From contig CANTUZ010000020.1 in assembly GCA_947846985.1 (NCBI GenBank), forward strand, positions 5,553,459 to 5,617,458: a stretch of 64,000 bases of DNA. The letters are read 5' to 3'. Below the pieces are notes generated by a model that was given only the letters and a program-made list of their open reading frames with translations, had not been told where the DNA came from and did not search any database. The position numbers and the translations under genes were made by a program. Shown here piece after piece: positions 1 to 11,200 of the stretch; positions within the stretch are counted from its first letter, which is position 1; every line of letters begins with the position of its first letter. The DNA comes from Fratercula arctica. Its lineage: Eukaryota; Chordata; Aves; Charadriiformes; Alcidae.

Positions 1-815
1 CGGCGGCAGCCCAAATACAGCAGCAATTTTCCTGCTCTGGGGCTGTTTGTCCACTTACAAGAATACTTATTACTTCACTGTGCACTTGTGAAGTAATTTA
101 AGTAACATTTATCTAGTGCTGTATAAATAAATACTTCGGTCAAGGGGAAGAACACTGTAAAAACTGCCATTGGTTCCAAGATGTAAGCTCCAGACGCTTG
201 TTTTTAAATCCCTTACCTTGCTGGCTAAAAGTTGTAAAGATTTCTTTTTTTTGTTGTTTACTACTAGAGTCTTGGTGACCGTCACGCTCTCCCCCCCCCC
301 CGGGAACCCAGCATGTCTTTGACATTTTGTAGAAGGCATGGCTTCTTATGCAATTACTGTGAATGCTGCTGAAAAACCTCCTGCAAAGAGGAGGGCTGTT
401 TCTTTTTGGTTTTTCACGATACGGGGCAGTTGAAGAATTGGTAGATCTTGAAACTCAAATCCTCAACGGTCAGTTGAGCTGTGTCTAGGGTGGAAGAACT
501 GGCCCCTTCCTTAAGCGCAAAATACTGTTGGCAGTGCCTTTGGTTAGTATATTGTCTTGCCTAGTTCGTGTGAATTTATTTTTCATGTCTATTGTAAAAC
601 ATGTAAAATAATGTGTATAGAATGGAATAGTAAAGCTTCTATGGCAAAGTGAAATGCATTTTTGCAATGCTGTAATTTATTTTTACTACTCCCTAGTAAA
701 TCTATGGCATTTTTAAAAAATGTCTCACTTCCAGCTTTTTTGAAGGTTCTGAAACTATTTGTTCATATGCAGACAGTGTAAAAGACAACGATAATAAAAC
801 TGTCAGTAATTAAAG
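1..815 (+). other. Probable 3' UTR of a convergent plus-strand gene (RASSF5 expected by synteny)
   Basis: No exon or homologous protein is visible. The stretch is AT-rich, has stops in all frames, and ends with AATAAA at 793-798 followed by a T-rich stretch, as at a vertebrate mRNA 3' end. A second AATAAA lies at 126-131. In mammals RASSF5 lies on the opposite strand, tail to tail with EIF2D, so this may be its 3' UTR. The assignment rests on gene order only. It could also be plain intergenic DNA. Confidence 0.35.
793..798 (+). terminator. Candidate poly(A) signal AATAAA
   Basis: AATAAA with a T-rich downstream stretch at about 815-840. It would end a plus-strand transcript entering from the left edge of the window. 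Confidence 0.4.
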
Positions 816-1430
816 AAATCTCTTTAACTTCTTTTTCTGGCGCCCTCCTATGGAACTTCCATCTATTAAGTCTGAAGGGAAGATACAGGGATCCTTCCTA
901 GAAGTGAATTTAAATTGCTTAACCCTGTTGTAAAGTGTTGGAAGCTTCAGCTAAAGAGGTACAGACCATCTCTCCCCCTGAAACCTGAGTGAAGTGTTCC
1001 ATTAATCTTCTCGTAATATTTTAGCTGGATTTGACAGAACTGCTACCCGTGTCTACCTGTGATTAATTACAGTGAATGTCATACATTAGAATGTATTTTT
1101 ATATATATATAAAAAAATCATATAAACCATAAAAATCCAGCTAACAAGAGTTCATTCTCAGTGCTGAAATGTCTGATATTAATTCCTGGAAATGTTTAAA
1201 AGGATAAAATCTAAAACCAAATGGGTTTTACTTCTGACGTACACAATCTATGGCACTGCACGCCAGACTGTTCCAGGACAGTGCGTTGGAATGGACTTTG
1301 CTTACATTTCGGTGGAGGTTCTATCGCCGTGCCTTTGCTAAAAGATGCAAAGCAAGACCGTTAAACTAGGCAAAAGCCACTGTAGCCGCGATGCCAGTGC
1401 ACCGTAGGAACTTCTGGAAAATACATGGGA
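816..1430. other. Intergenic gap between two convergent 3' ends
   Basis: I see no gene here. It holds an AT-rich microsatellite-like run at about 1096-1125 (TATATATATATAAAAAAA) and short ORFs without recognisable content. It lies between the presumed plus-strand 3' end near 815 and the EIF2D poly(A) signals at 1449-1466. Confidence 0.5.
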
Positions 1431-1448
1431 AAGGATAATGCTAGGGGT

Positions 1449-1466
1449 TTTATTCAGATTTTTATT
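1449..1466 (-). terminator. EIF2D: EIF2D poly(A) signals (two AATAAA)
   Basis: On the minus strand AATAAA occurs at 1466-1461 and again at 1454-1449, about 165-180 bases after the EIF2D stop codon. This gives a compact 3' UTR of about 200 nt. The cleavage site is not visible; it is expected near 1430-1440. Confidence 0.55.
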
Positions 1467-1629
1467 TTTATGAAAAATGAACAGCTGGAACAGTGTTATT
1501 ATTTGGGTGGATCCTAGACCTTGTAAACATCCAGGACTCATTTTTGAATGAATAGGGCCTGTACATTATCCTTGATTTGTTGGCAGACCGCTTCTATAAA
1601 TAATGGTATCTGAGTAATTGATTTTTCTC

Positions 1630-2229
1630 TTATTTCTTCCGGCCAAGCTTTGGAGCCTTCTCGAGGCCTTGAATGTATTTCCGAGGTAGCTGGTATTCTT
1701 CTGCAACATAACCAAGAGTTCACGTCAGGTAAATATTCAGAGCTCAAGAATTAAAATCTCCGTCTTGCTATAACCAGTCCCGGCCCAGTTCCAGAACAGA
1801 CTTACCTAGCAGCATCTTGGCCAGATGATGGATTTGGTTGCCTTGGATCTGGACCTGAACTCTGTCTTTTGTTCCTAGTATGGGGGTGATGGTGGCACTG
1901 GCTTGTACTTTTTGTTGCAGAATGTTGGCCACACACTGTGGGTCTAGACCATACAGCTCAAGATTCTTGATAATTGTCACCTACAGGTTTTAAGAATTAT
2001 TGAAAACATCGCCGCTGTAGGTAACTCATCCCAGAAAAATGAGCTGCCAAAGCTGCTCTCAGAATCTGGGCTTCTACTCAAATCCCGTCATTTTAGTTCT
2101 CTTTTTACCTTCTTATTTGATGATCTTTGTGCTATGGTTATGTCAATGGGCTCAATGTTTCCTTTCCTCACAATAGGCTCTTGTCCAAAAAATGTCACCT
2201 GGTGTAAGGGCTGCAGTCGTTCAAGGCAC
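1630..2229 (-). CDS. EIF2D: EIF2D exons 13-15: SUI1 (eIF1-like) domain and C-terminus
   Basis: Exon 13 (2109-2229) ends with DITIAQRSSNKK. Exon 14 (1806-1980) encodes NLELYGLDPQCVANILQQKV and VQVQIQGNQIHHLAKMLL. Exon 15 (1630-1700) encodes EYQLPRKYIQGLEKAPKLG and a basic tail, then TAA. The eIF1-like fold contacts the ribosomal P-site region in related factors such as DENR. Splice phases 0 and 1 join cleanly. Confidence 0.93.
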
Positions 2230-5200
2230 CTAAAACAAAGTTTATACATCCAATTAGTCTCTACAGTACAGCAAGGCTGATGTTAACTGTGCTTTTCCAC
2301 TGCAGCCTCTCTCAGGTTTTGGAGACTACATGAAAGCCAAGATTCTACGTGTGAGAATTTGTATCTTAAGAAGATAATGCATGATGAGCTCACGCAAAGA
2401 TTAGCACCCCAGCTGTTATTTAAAGAAAGAGCCTGAATAGAAAGAAAGCTAGTCTACTGACTCGCAAAAATTATAGCCTAGATTGCTACTGGTAAAATCT
2501 TATAAATTGGTTCTTGTAGAGGAAAACCTTCCTTAATTTTGTCGTTAAGCTATTGTTCAGTTGTATTGTTCACAGATTGGTGAAGCAACTTGTTTAAAAT
2601 CCAGCATAAACTGGTACTGTCCCACGAGCAAACTTGGCTTCAGAAATAAAAGAAGCTGCTGGAGGTGCCTCAGAAAAGTTGTGTGATTAAGAAGCTCAAG
2701 GCAAGTAAAACACTGGGGACATCTAGGCAAAGTTTTTCAGTATATGGAAACAATGGTTTTGTGTCAGACAATCTGGCCTGTTGGATCTAAAAGGTGGGTT
2801 TGGGTTATAAATGCAGAAGTTGTATTGCCCTTGCCAAAAAAGGGCACATTCAGCTATCTATTGCAAAGGATGGCTTTATAAATATGTACGTACAGGTTAT
2901 ACACAGAACGAGGCACTGTTTGTTTAGGATGCTTTCCCCGATAAGAGGTTAGCAAGTAAACAAAAACCCCACAACCACAACAGTTAATGCTAGATGCTTG
3001 TTAAATGGTGAAGAATGAGAGATCCTTCAAGTGAAGGTCTCTGGATGTTTTTTGTTTTGAAATTCTTTACGGTAAGGGTGGTGAGGCACTGGAACAGGTT
3101 GTCCAGGGAAGTTGTCCATGCCCCATCCCTGGAGGTGTTGAAGGCCAGGCCGGATGAGGCTTGGAGCAGCCTGGTCTGGTGGGAGGTGTCCCTGCCCAGG
3201 GCAGGGGGGATGGAACTAGGTGATCTTTAAGGTCCCTTCCAACCCGAACCGTTCTGTGATTGTTGCATTACCAGTAGGAAGTTACAACTTAGGCAGCTCC
3301 AATAACCCGTGGCTTTGAGTTGCATGCAATAAATCTGTGTAATACTGAAACACTTCACTGCAAAAACAGTCACCTGCTCAAGAGGTCATCCCACTTAAGG
3401 TTTGCGATTTCATCTTGTTCCGATTTATCTAACAGGCAGTCGCACAGAATGGCATTCACCTTTACAAAGCTACAAAACAAAACCACATTAGAAGCAAAGA
3501 AGTTCCTTGTTTCCTCTAACTTCAGCATCCCTTGTGGAAGCAGAGTAGGACAACTTCCATGTCTACTTACTTTTTGTTTGTTTCATCAACCAACTCATTA
3601 GTCTTCACATAGTTGATGATGATGTTTCTCACCTCACTGCTTGAGAGGATGCTGCCTTTTCTAAAGAGAAAGAAAACTTTTTAACTTATTACTTTAAGTA
3701 GTTAGGTGTCGGGTTCTGTCACTAAGAGAGGAGACAGCAACTACTCTTGAGTGCACTTGGGAGCAACAGCTCAATACTGAAATGAACCTTCTTGTTACAC
3801 CTCAGCTGCTGCATACCAGATAAAAGGCTCACAGCTGTAATCACAGAGTAATTACAGGGACTAATTTGGGAGGCTGACCCAAATGGCACCCCAACTTCAG
3901 GGGACTGTGGATAACTTGTACAAAAGTGCCCAGTGGAAGAAAGGCTGCCACTGAGTGCTAGCTAAACTACAGGAGGCAAGTGAGTTTTAAATTACCTGGG
4001 TGTCCTCTTTTCAGTAAACCTTACTGTGGGTAGCAGAATATGCCTTATCCAATGGCAAATTAAGACAATCCAAGTAAAATGTACCAATTTTGACACTTGA
4101 GCTATCACCTCCTTAGGTGTGGGAGAAGTGATGTGAGTACGTGCTGAACACAGTTGTCACAGCCGTCACAGCCTCTTATCTTTCTTCCCTGTGTGAAGCA
4201 ATGAATATATTCTTGATGCCCAGCACCTTTTCTGACAGCATCGCAGGGCCCTCCCCATGAGGGCTAACAAAATGGTAGCAGCATAGGTTTGTTACTCCAT
4301 TTCTTCACGTAACAATGGTTTTGTTGTACTTTTTTCATGCTTACCTGTGTCCAGATTCCTGAAAGAGTGGGACCATTTTTGCTGAGACCCCATAAAGCGG
4401 AATAATTTCAGGAGCATGGTACACTTGTCCTCTGTCTTCATTCTTGCTGTCTTGGGCAGCAGAGGCTGAAGAAAATCCTTCAGGTACTGCAAATGCTCTA
4501 ATGCTGAAAGGAGAATTATTTGGTGTGAGTGAAAGGGATTGAAACTTATCACTTCCATTTCACTGAGAAACTAAAATCTAGCAGAGTCATGCAAAAAGCT
4601 TTCTGGTCTGTTGTATGTCAGTTCCCCCAGATGCATTCCATTGCAGTGGGGGGCTGTGTCTGCTGAAAGGATTCTGTAGTGGTCACTGATGAAAGACAGT
4701 CTGGAAGAGGGGGTAAGAACTGGATCAGTGCAGGAGCTGGAGTCTCATTTCATTGACCACAGCTGCGCACTCAATGCTTGAAGGCAAGAGAATTGACAAA
4801 CTGGAGTATGCCTGTCTGATGATGATAAGGCCAAGCATAATGAGAGTAAAAGTTAATGCAGAAAGTCAAAGTAATTCTGGTTCTTTCCAAATGCAGAAAA
4901 GAAGATATGCTTATATCTGCTGAAATATTCTCCACTCCATTAGTTGCCAAGGAGACGTTATACACCAGGAAGCCTCAGGCCCACTGGGAAATTCCAAGAG
5001 AGAGCTAATGTGCCAATACCCAGAAGGATCAAGAAGGATGTTCTTGATGTGAGGTAAATACTAATTGTTAGAAAGATAACAGAACCACCGATAGAGGAAT
5101 CTGGTAATAAGTAACTGAAAGGGTAAGGGTATTTGTGCAAATCAATATGTCTAAGGGAAAACACAGCAATATTTTTTTTCATTTTTTGAGATTATAACTT

Positions 5201-8200
5201 TGGCTTCCGATTTTGCAAAGTGCTTGATTTGATCCTCTATGACACTCTGAGACCGTAGGTTCATGAGCATTTATTTAGCAGCAGTGTCATCTTTTTACTG
5301 GAATTATTGTTTAGACAGGTAAGTTCACTTCAAAGCTGAACAACGAATTGGCCCAGCACGTCCCTGTTAAATAGATAGAAAACTGCTTGATGGGCTTCGA
5401 ACCTTCTTGCCTCCCTTTCCCCACCAACAACCAAGAAACCCACGCAAACTATCAAGACGCTGGCAAAGGAATGCGCTTTTTAGTGACACCTAACAGGCTC
5501 GATGCTCTAACTCTTTTATTGGCACCCAAACTGGAAGCCAGAGATTTTAATTGTAACACTGCAAAAAATTGCAATTAATTGCAATAAAACCTCTCCATAA
5601 CATATTAAGATTAGGAAATGAGGGCTGCTACAGCTGTTCAGAACAAGAATTCAAGCAGAGTATAGGTAATAGAGCTGGAAGGAGCAGGTTCCAGCTTTCA
5701 GAGACTACCAATTCTATTAAAGACTACAATATTCTACATACTCTGGATGTTTCCAGTCCACTTCCACAATGCTCTCCACACCTTTGCTCAGCTCCTTCAC
5801 TTGTAAGATCTTCTGCTGCTGCATACATTGCAGGAATTTAGAGAACTGAAGGAAGCAACAACCAGAAATGTGGAGTCAAGACTTTTAAATTCCTGTTCAT
5901 GTGTTTCTGACTGCTCTAAAGTTACTTGCTAAATCAGAATAACTACACACACCTCACGTCTTTGCTCAATTGCTAACAGCAATTGTTAAGGAGCAGTAGG
6001 TGCCTCTGTCTGGCTGTAAAACAGAGTAAAAGCAGGTTCCTTTTGCAGGTCTGCCATCTCTTTGCTCTGAGACTTTCTTAGCCAAATCACAGTACATCTC
6101 ACATCTTCGCCAGTGCACTTTGTCTTTGCTTGTCATCTACACAAGAGGGACAATATCATCTCCTTCCTCTTCATTTTTGTTCATTAACAGCTTTAGAACA
6201 GGAATGTCCTCTTCTTGCAAGTAATTGCACTGTCCAACAAGATGAGAACCCTTTAATAGCTATCGCAGTATATAGTGGCAGATAGCACTAGCTGCATTCA
6301 AAGCAGACCAATGCTCATGCTTTCAGGACAATTACTCTTCCCCTTGGATCCCGCAGGAGCAGAGAGCTGAGGAAAAGAACTTGGCTTTTAAGAACAACTT
6401 CTAGGGGTTTTTTTGTCTGTTTTACTAACAATGGAACAATTTTTACTTCAAATTTTTTCTCTCTTTCCGTAACTTATTTAAATTAATGCAAAAAACCAAC
6501 AGAAAAATCTCACCTTCTTATAGCTTGATTTCTTTATGTCCAGTTGTTGGCCAGCAGGGCTATAAATGGATTTTTTTAAAAGTTCTTTAGTTATAAGTCA
6601 CCCTTCATTTCTTCTTAAATCTTGCTACTTACACTAGAAGTTTCTTAACAGCAAAAATACAAATCACACAGAGAAAGAATTACTTCAAACAAGCTAACAA
6701 ATAGAACATGATGGGTGAAACTAGTGCTGACGTTCCTGTGGGTATGCAAACAGCCATTTAAGTGACTAAGCAGTCTGGGAAAAATGCCAGCCCATTTAAG
6801 TTAGCTACCCAGTGTGTATCCTGGTCTGCACAATCCTTACATCAAAGTATTTGAAGTAAGAAGTGAGCATAGTCTTAGATGATAGCCTTAGATAAGGACT
6901 AAATTTTACTTTTGTGTCAAAACTTTCATCTTAAATATCACACTTGATCTCCACAGTTTTAAAGCCAAAAATCCAGCATGCAAATCCAAAGACAATCTTC
7001 TTACCACATACCAGCATGAAAACATATGGCTGCGTAGAAATGTGCTGGTGAGCAGAGGGAGATCCGACTTCTTTACCTTGCATTTTAAGGCATGAAAAAA
7101 GCACTGATTAAATAATGCATCCATTTGCTCTGCAGGGAAAAAAAGGACAAGTAAGCCGTGAGTAGTCTGTTCTTTCAGACTGTCCTTCAGATCACACAGA
7201 ACTGTCTGGAATGCGCAGTAATTGAGATCCTGGGTACGGGCTTCAGCAGACCAAAGGGGCATAGTGTGGTTCCACTTGTATGCAAAGATACCTTGTGGAG
7301 TCCTACTGTCTTCAGCTTCCTGCTGAACCTCTGTGTTGGCATCTTCATCTGTTTCTGCAGCTCTGTTCTCATGGAGTTCCTCCTTTCCCATCACTATTGC
7401 ACAAGTGTCTCGCTCCTTCAGGCTCAAATCACCGATGTCCCCATGTTGCAATGGGTCAGCGGAGAAGCTGATGACAGGCTGTTTCCCCTCTGTCTCTTCC
7501 TGATCTTCAGCACTCTCCTTCTCAGCAGAATTTGTTACCAAGGGAGCTAAGGTAGGAGGATAAGATTTGTCACCATATTCCCTATAAAAGGAAGAAAAAG
7601 TGTAACGTAGCTTTCTGTTTACTGCTTTGAAGCCCCATAGGACAACGAACAAACGTCACCCTGACAAAAGGCAGTGGAAGTTGCGTGGATCTTTTTCCGC
7701 ATTCTCAAAACTATGAGATTTATTTAACAATTCCTCCATAAACTCTATGTTCCCCCCATGAATCTTAATTTAAAACTCAGCAGACTAATTGAATCCATAT
7801 GCAAAGCAAATCATTGATTTGGCTCAGACTAGCACAATTGACCTGTGACCAGTTTTTAAGCAAAAATGATTCAAAGTTCACTTTTTATAGAACAATAAGA
7901 TTTTCTAAAATCAGAGTAACAGGGATGTTCTACCTTCATTTTTATAATTATTGCACTCAGGTTGAAGGAAATGAATCAAGTGAGTAATCTTATATATCTA
8001 TTTCCAATATGTATATAATGGATAGGTGTCAGGACAGACACCTGCTTCTGTCAGAAAAGTGTAGTCATCAAAAACACGTAGATGAAACCTTAATAATGGT
8101 CATATCTAAACTGTAACCAAATAATTCAGTATGTTGAACTGACAGATCAGCTTTACTGGGGCACAGATTTTGATTTTAGTAAGCACACGAGACTTGTTAC

Positions 8201-11200
8201 ACATTTTACCAAATGCCTGGCAATATACCCACCAGAGGTGATCCAGGTACGTATGCAACACAGCAAAGCCCTTCCCCTTCATTCCAGCAACCAGCATCTC
8301 CGCAGTGGACATAGTGGCAACTGCAACTGCTACCGGAGCTCTGGGAAAAGAAGGGAGTATTACAGCAGGACAGCACAAACACACTGTGCTACTTGGACAA
8401 ACTGTGCCACTGTGATATATTGAATTTCTTTTATGATGTCCTTGTTCTCTACAACCTGCTTTTTAAAAAGCATCTAGGTATTTTCTGGTTTTGTTCTATC
8501 TTTCTGGTATGTAAAGTCTTCCAAAGAATCCCAAGGATATGTGTAGCTGTGATACTGAAGTGAAGGCTGTGCAGTGACGCATGCATTCTTTGCTTTAATA
8601 AATTACAAGAAGCGTATGCCTTGCCAAAAGAGACTAGCAGTGGGGGAAAAAACAACAGCTTCAGCACTGCTCCCTCATTCTGAATTTCCTCATAGACAAA
8701 AAGACAACTGTGTAGAATACTTTTATTAAAAAAATTACTGTTTCAAAACAAATCTACCACTTGTGCCCCCACAGGTCCAAAAGAACTAATTTGCAGAGCT
8801 GTCCACTCAAGCTCAAACATATCCTAACCCAGAAACTTAAGGGATATTTTTTCTGCTGTATTTTCCATTGGTTAGATCCACAGCACAATAAACGCACGAG
8901 AACAATTCTGCTTTTATTTCCTCAAACCCCACTGAGTCTTCCTGTAAAAAAACAGCATCCTTTCATTTTTAGTTTATAAAAAAGGATATGAATAAAGTAT
9001 CCTCCGTACCTGTTTCCCAAGAGCGTCACAGCACAGAGCGTGCCCCGCTCTACTTGAGGAAAGCCAGAAGATGGCACTACAACTCCTGGCAGCATCAGAT
9101 CTGGAGACAAGAATAAAGCACATCCATTTCTCAATGAGAGACTCGGCCACTAGCACCTCCACCCCCATCCCTCCTGTTACTCAGCAAAAATACAAGCCTG
9201 CTAATAGCTGAGACGTGCCAGATAAAACATGATTCTTTGCTCCTCCTAGTAAGGCAGCACTTATTGCTACCACCCTGTGGAGTAAGGTGTCCAATTCACA
9301 AGGGTGCTGGGCACATCCCAAAAAACTGCAGGAGAGCTAAGTGTGCTCAGCCCCTTGCCCTGTCAGGCCTGAAGGAAGTACTGTTTTTAACAGAAAGGTA
9401 TGAGCTCCCAGCCTATAGAGCATCACTCTTCATTAATGACATGGAAAGAGAAAGGAATGAGGAGATGCGCCTGGAAAACCCATTTACTCTTCCCTGTCCC
9501 AAAGGTAGGTTACACCAGCAGCTCTCTGGCTGAAGAGAGAATTGCCTAAAATTAGCCACTGCTGACCCAACCCTCCTGATCTGGCACGATAGCTGCACTC
9601 GGCTGTGAACTCTCCTTGGCACGAGGAAGCAGCCTTAACCAGCTCCTTGCTGTCTGCACAGGAAGAATAGACCTTGTTGCGTGCTTCCTTCTGCTTTCCA
9701 TACCTGGGGTGAACAGACTGGCATGTGAGTAAGGAATTTTTCCACCCCGCATGTACATCATCACCAAATTATGCAAAGAGCATCTGCTCTCCCTCATCGC
9801 AGCTATAATTATCTAAAGCTTGCAGTCTCATGGACTGACCTGTGTTCCACGGTTTGGTTTTGAAGGCATCTCACTTTTTTTCTCAGCATCATAGATTTAA
9901 CGTGTATGCTGAAGAAGCCAACAATATTTTCCTCCCCTTCACTGTCACAACTACTTTCAGCAAATCTAGAATGAACTCTGCAATTGCAACCAAGGCTCCA
10001 CATCTCTGAGGACAGAAATCACATAAAGACCTTAATGTGACAAGGTAAGTAGCATGTGGATATTATGTAAATAACCAGGGCAGAGAGTAGATACTTGACA
10101 GAACAGATATCACAAATAGCACTACCTTGCTTCTCCTCTCTGTAACTGAATGCTCCCTAAATCTGCTCCCTCCCTCCATGTCTGGATAGTTTCACGCCTT
10201 TCCTCCTTTTTCTGAGATATGGTTCTACCTCTCCTCTCTGCCTTTGTTGGCCATTGTCTCAGTGGCCAGCTTCTTATCTTTGGATCCTCCCCAGAGGTAG
10301 CCTGGTTGCCATAGGAGATGAATGACCCACAGCCCCCTTTCATCAACGTCCTTCCCCCATTAGCAAGACTTTTTTTTTTTTTTGCGCCAGAAACTAGGTC
10401 ACTACAAGTCAGCAGCAAGGCTTGCTCCGATGTCTATCACAGCTACACATTCAAGCACTTTATTTCCCAAAAGCAAATAAGGTAAACAGAAGGGCTTGAG
10501 TTCTACTTTAGATACCGTGTAATGGCAAAAAACCATCTCTTCCTACATGTACACTTCCATTTACAGACTAAGGCTGCAGCGGCCACAATTTAATCTTTTT
10601 CTGGTTGAGCCGTTCTGCAATTTAAAGTTTATAAAGACCTGATTCTCATGAGTCTGAACCACATCCAACGCAGGTTCCAGAAAATAGACTCCTTTCTTGT
10701 TAGTCTTGATCCATAATTAGGTGGTAGAGCCAGTAATCCAGGAACTTGAATCCGACCTCACCTGCACAATTTACTTGACAGTGATTACAACTGTACGTTC
10801 CAATATAAACTCCTTATCCATAGGATAAGGTGGTTCATCTCTCAAGTGACAGGAAGCAGGGTGGCAGCAAACAGACTCAGCTGCTCAAGGAGTTACAAAA
10901 AAGACAGACACATGACACAGGCAGCTCTATGTCCTAACTCGGAGTTGCTGACCACTCTGAGTAGATATTTCCAAATCTGAGACTCCCACATGGAACAGGT
11001 TACTGCATTTAAACACCTTAATCTACTTTATTTCATTCACAAACTTTTACAGCTTATTTACCCTCTTACGACATCACCATGAATTACTTTGTGAGTGCTT
11101 ATTCTTTATATGTTTGTGTGTGTGTGTGTTTGTTTCAGGTACATTTTTGCCACTGGGAAAGGTAACATCAAAAAAGCCCTGAAGGCAATTCCTTTTTGCA

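Noticed and set aside
1..111. Open frame at the left edge as a last exon of RASSF5
   Set aside because: The translation does not resemble a SARAH-domain C-terminus, and the sequence composition is that of a 3' UTR.
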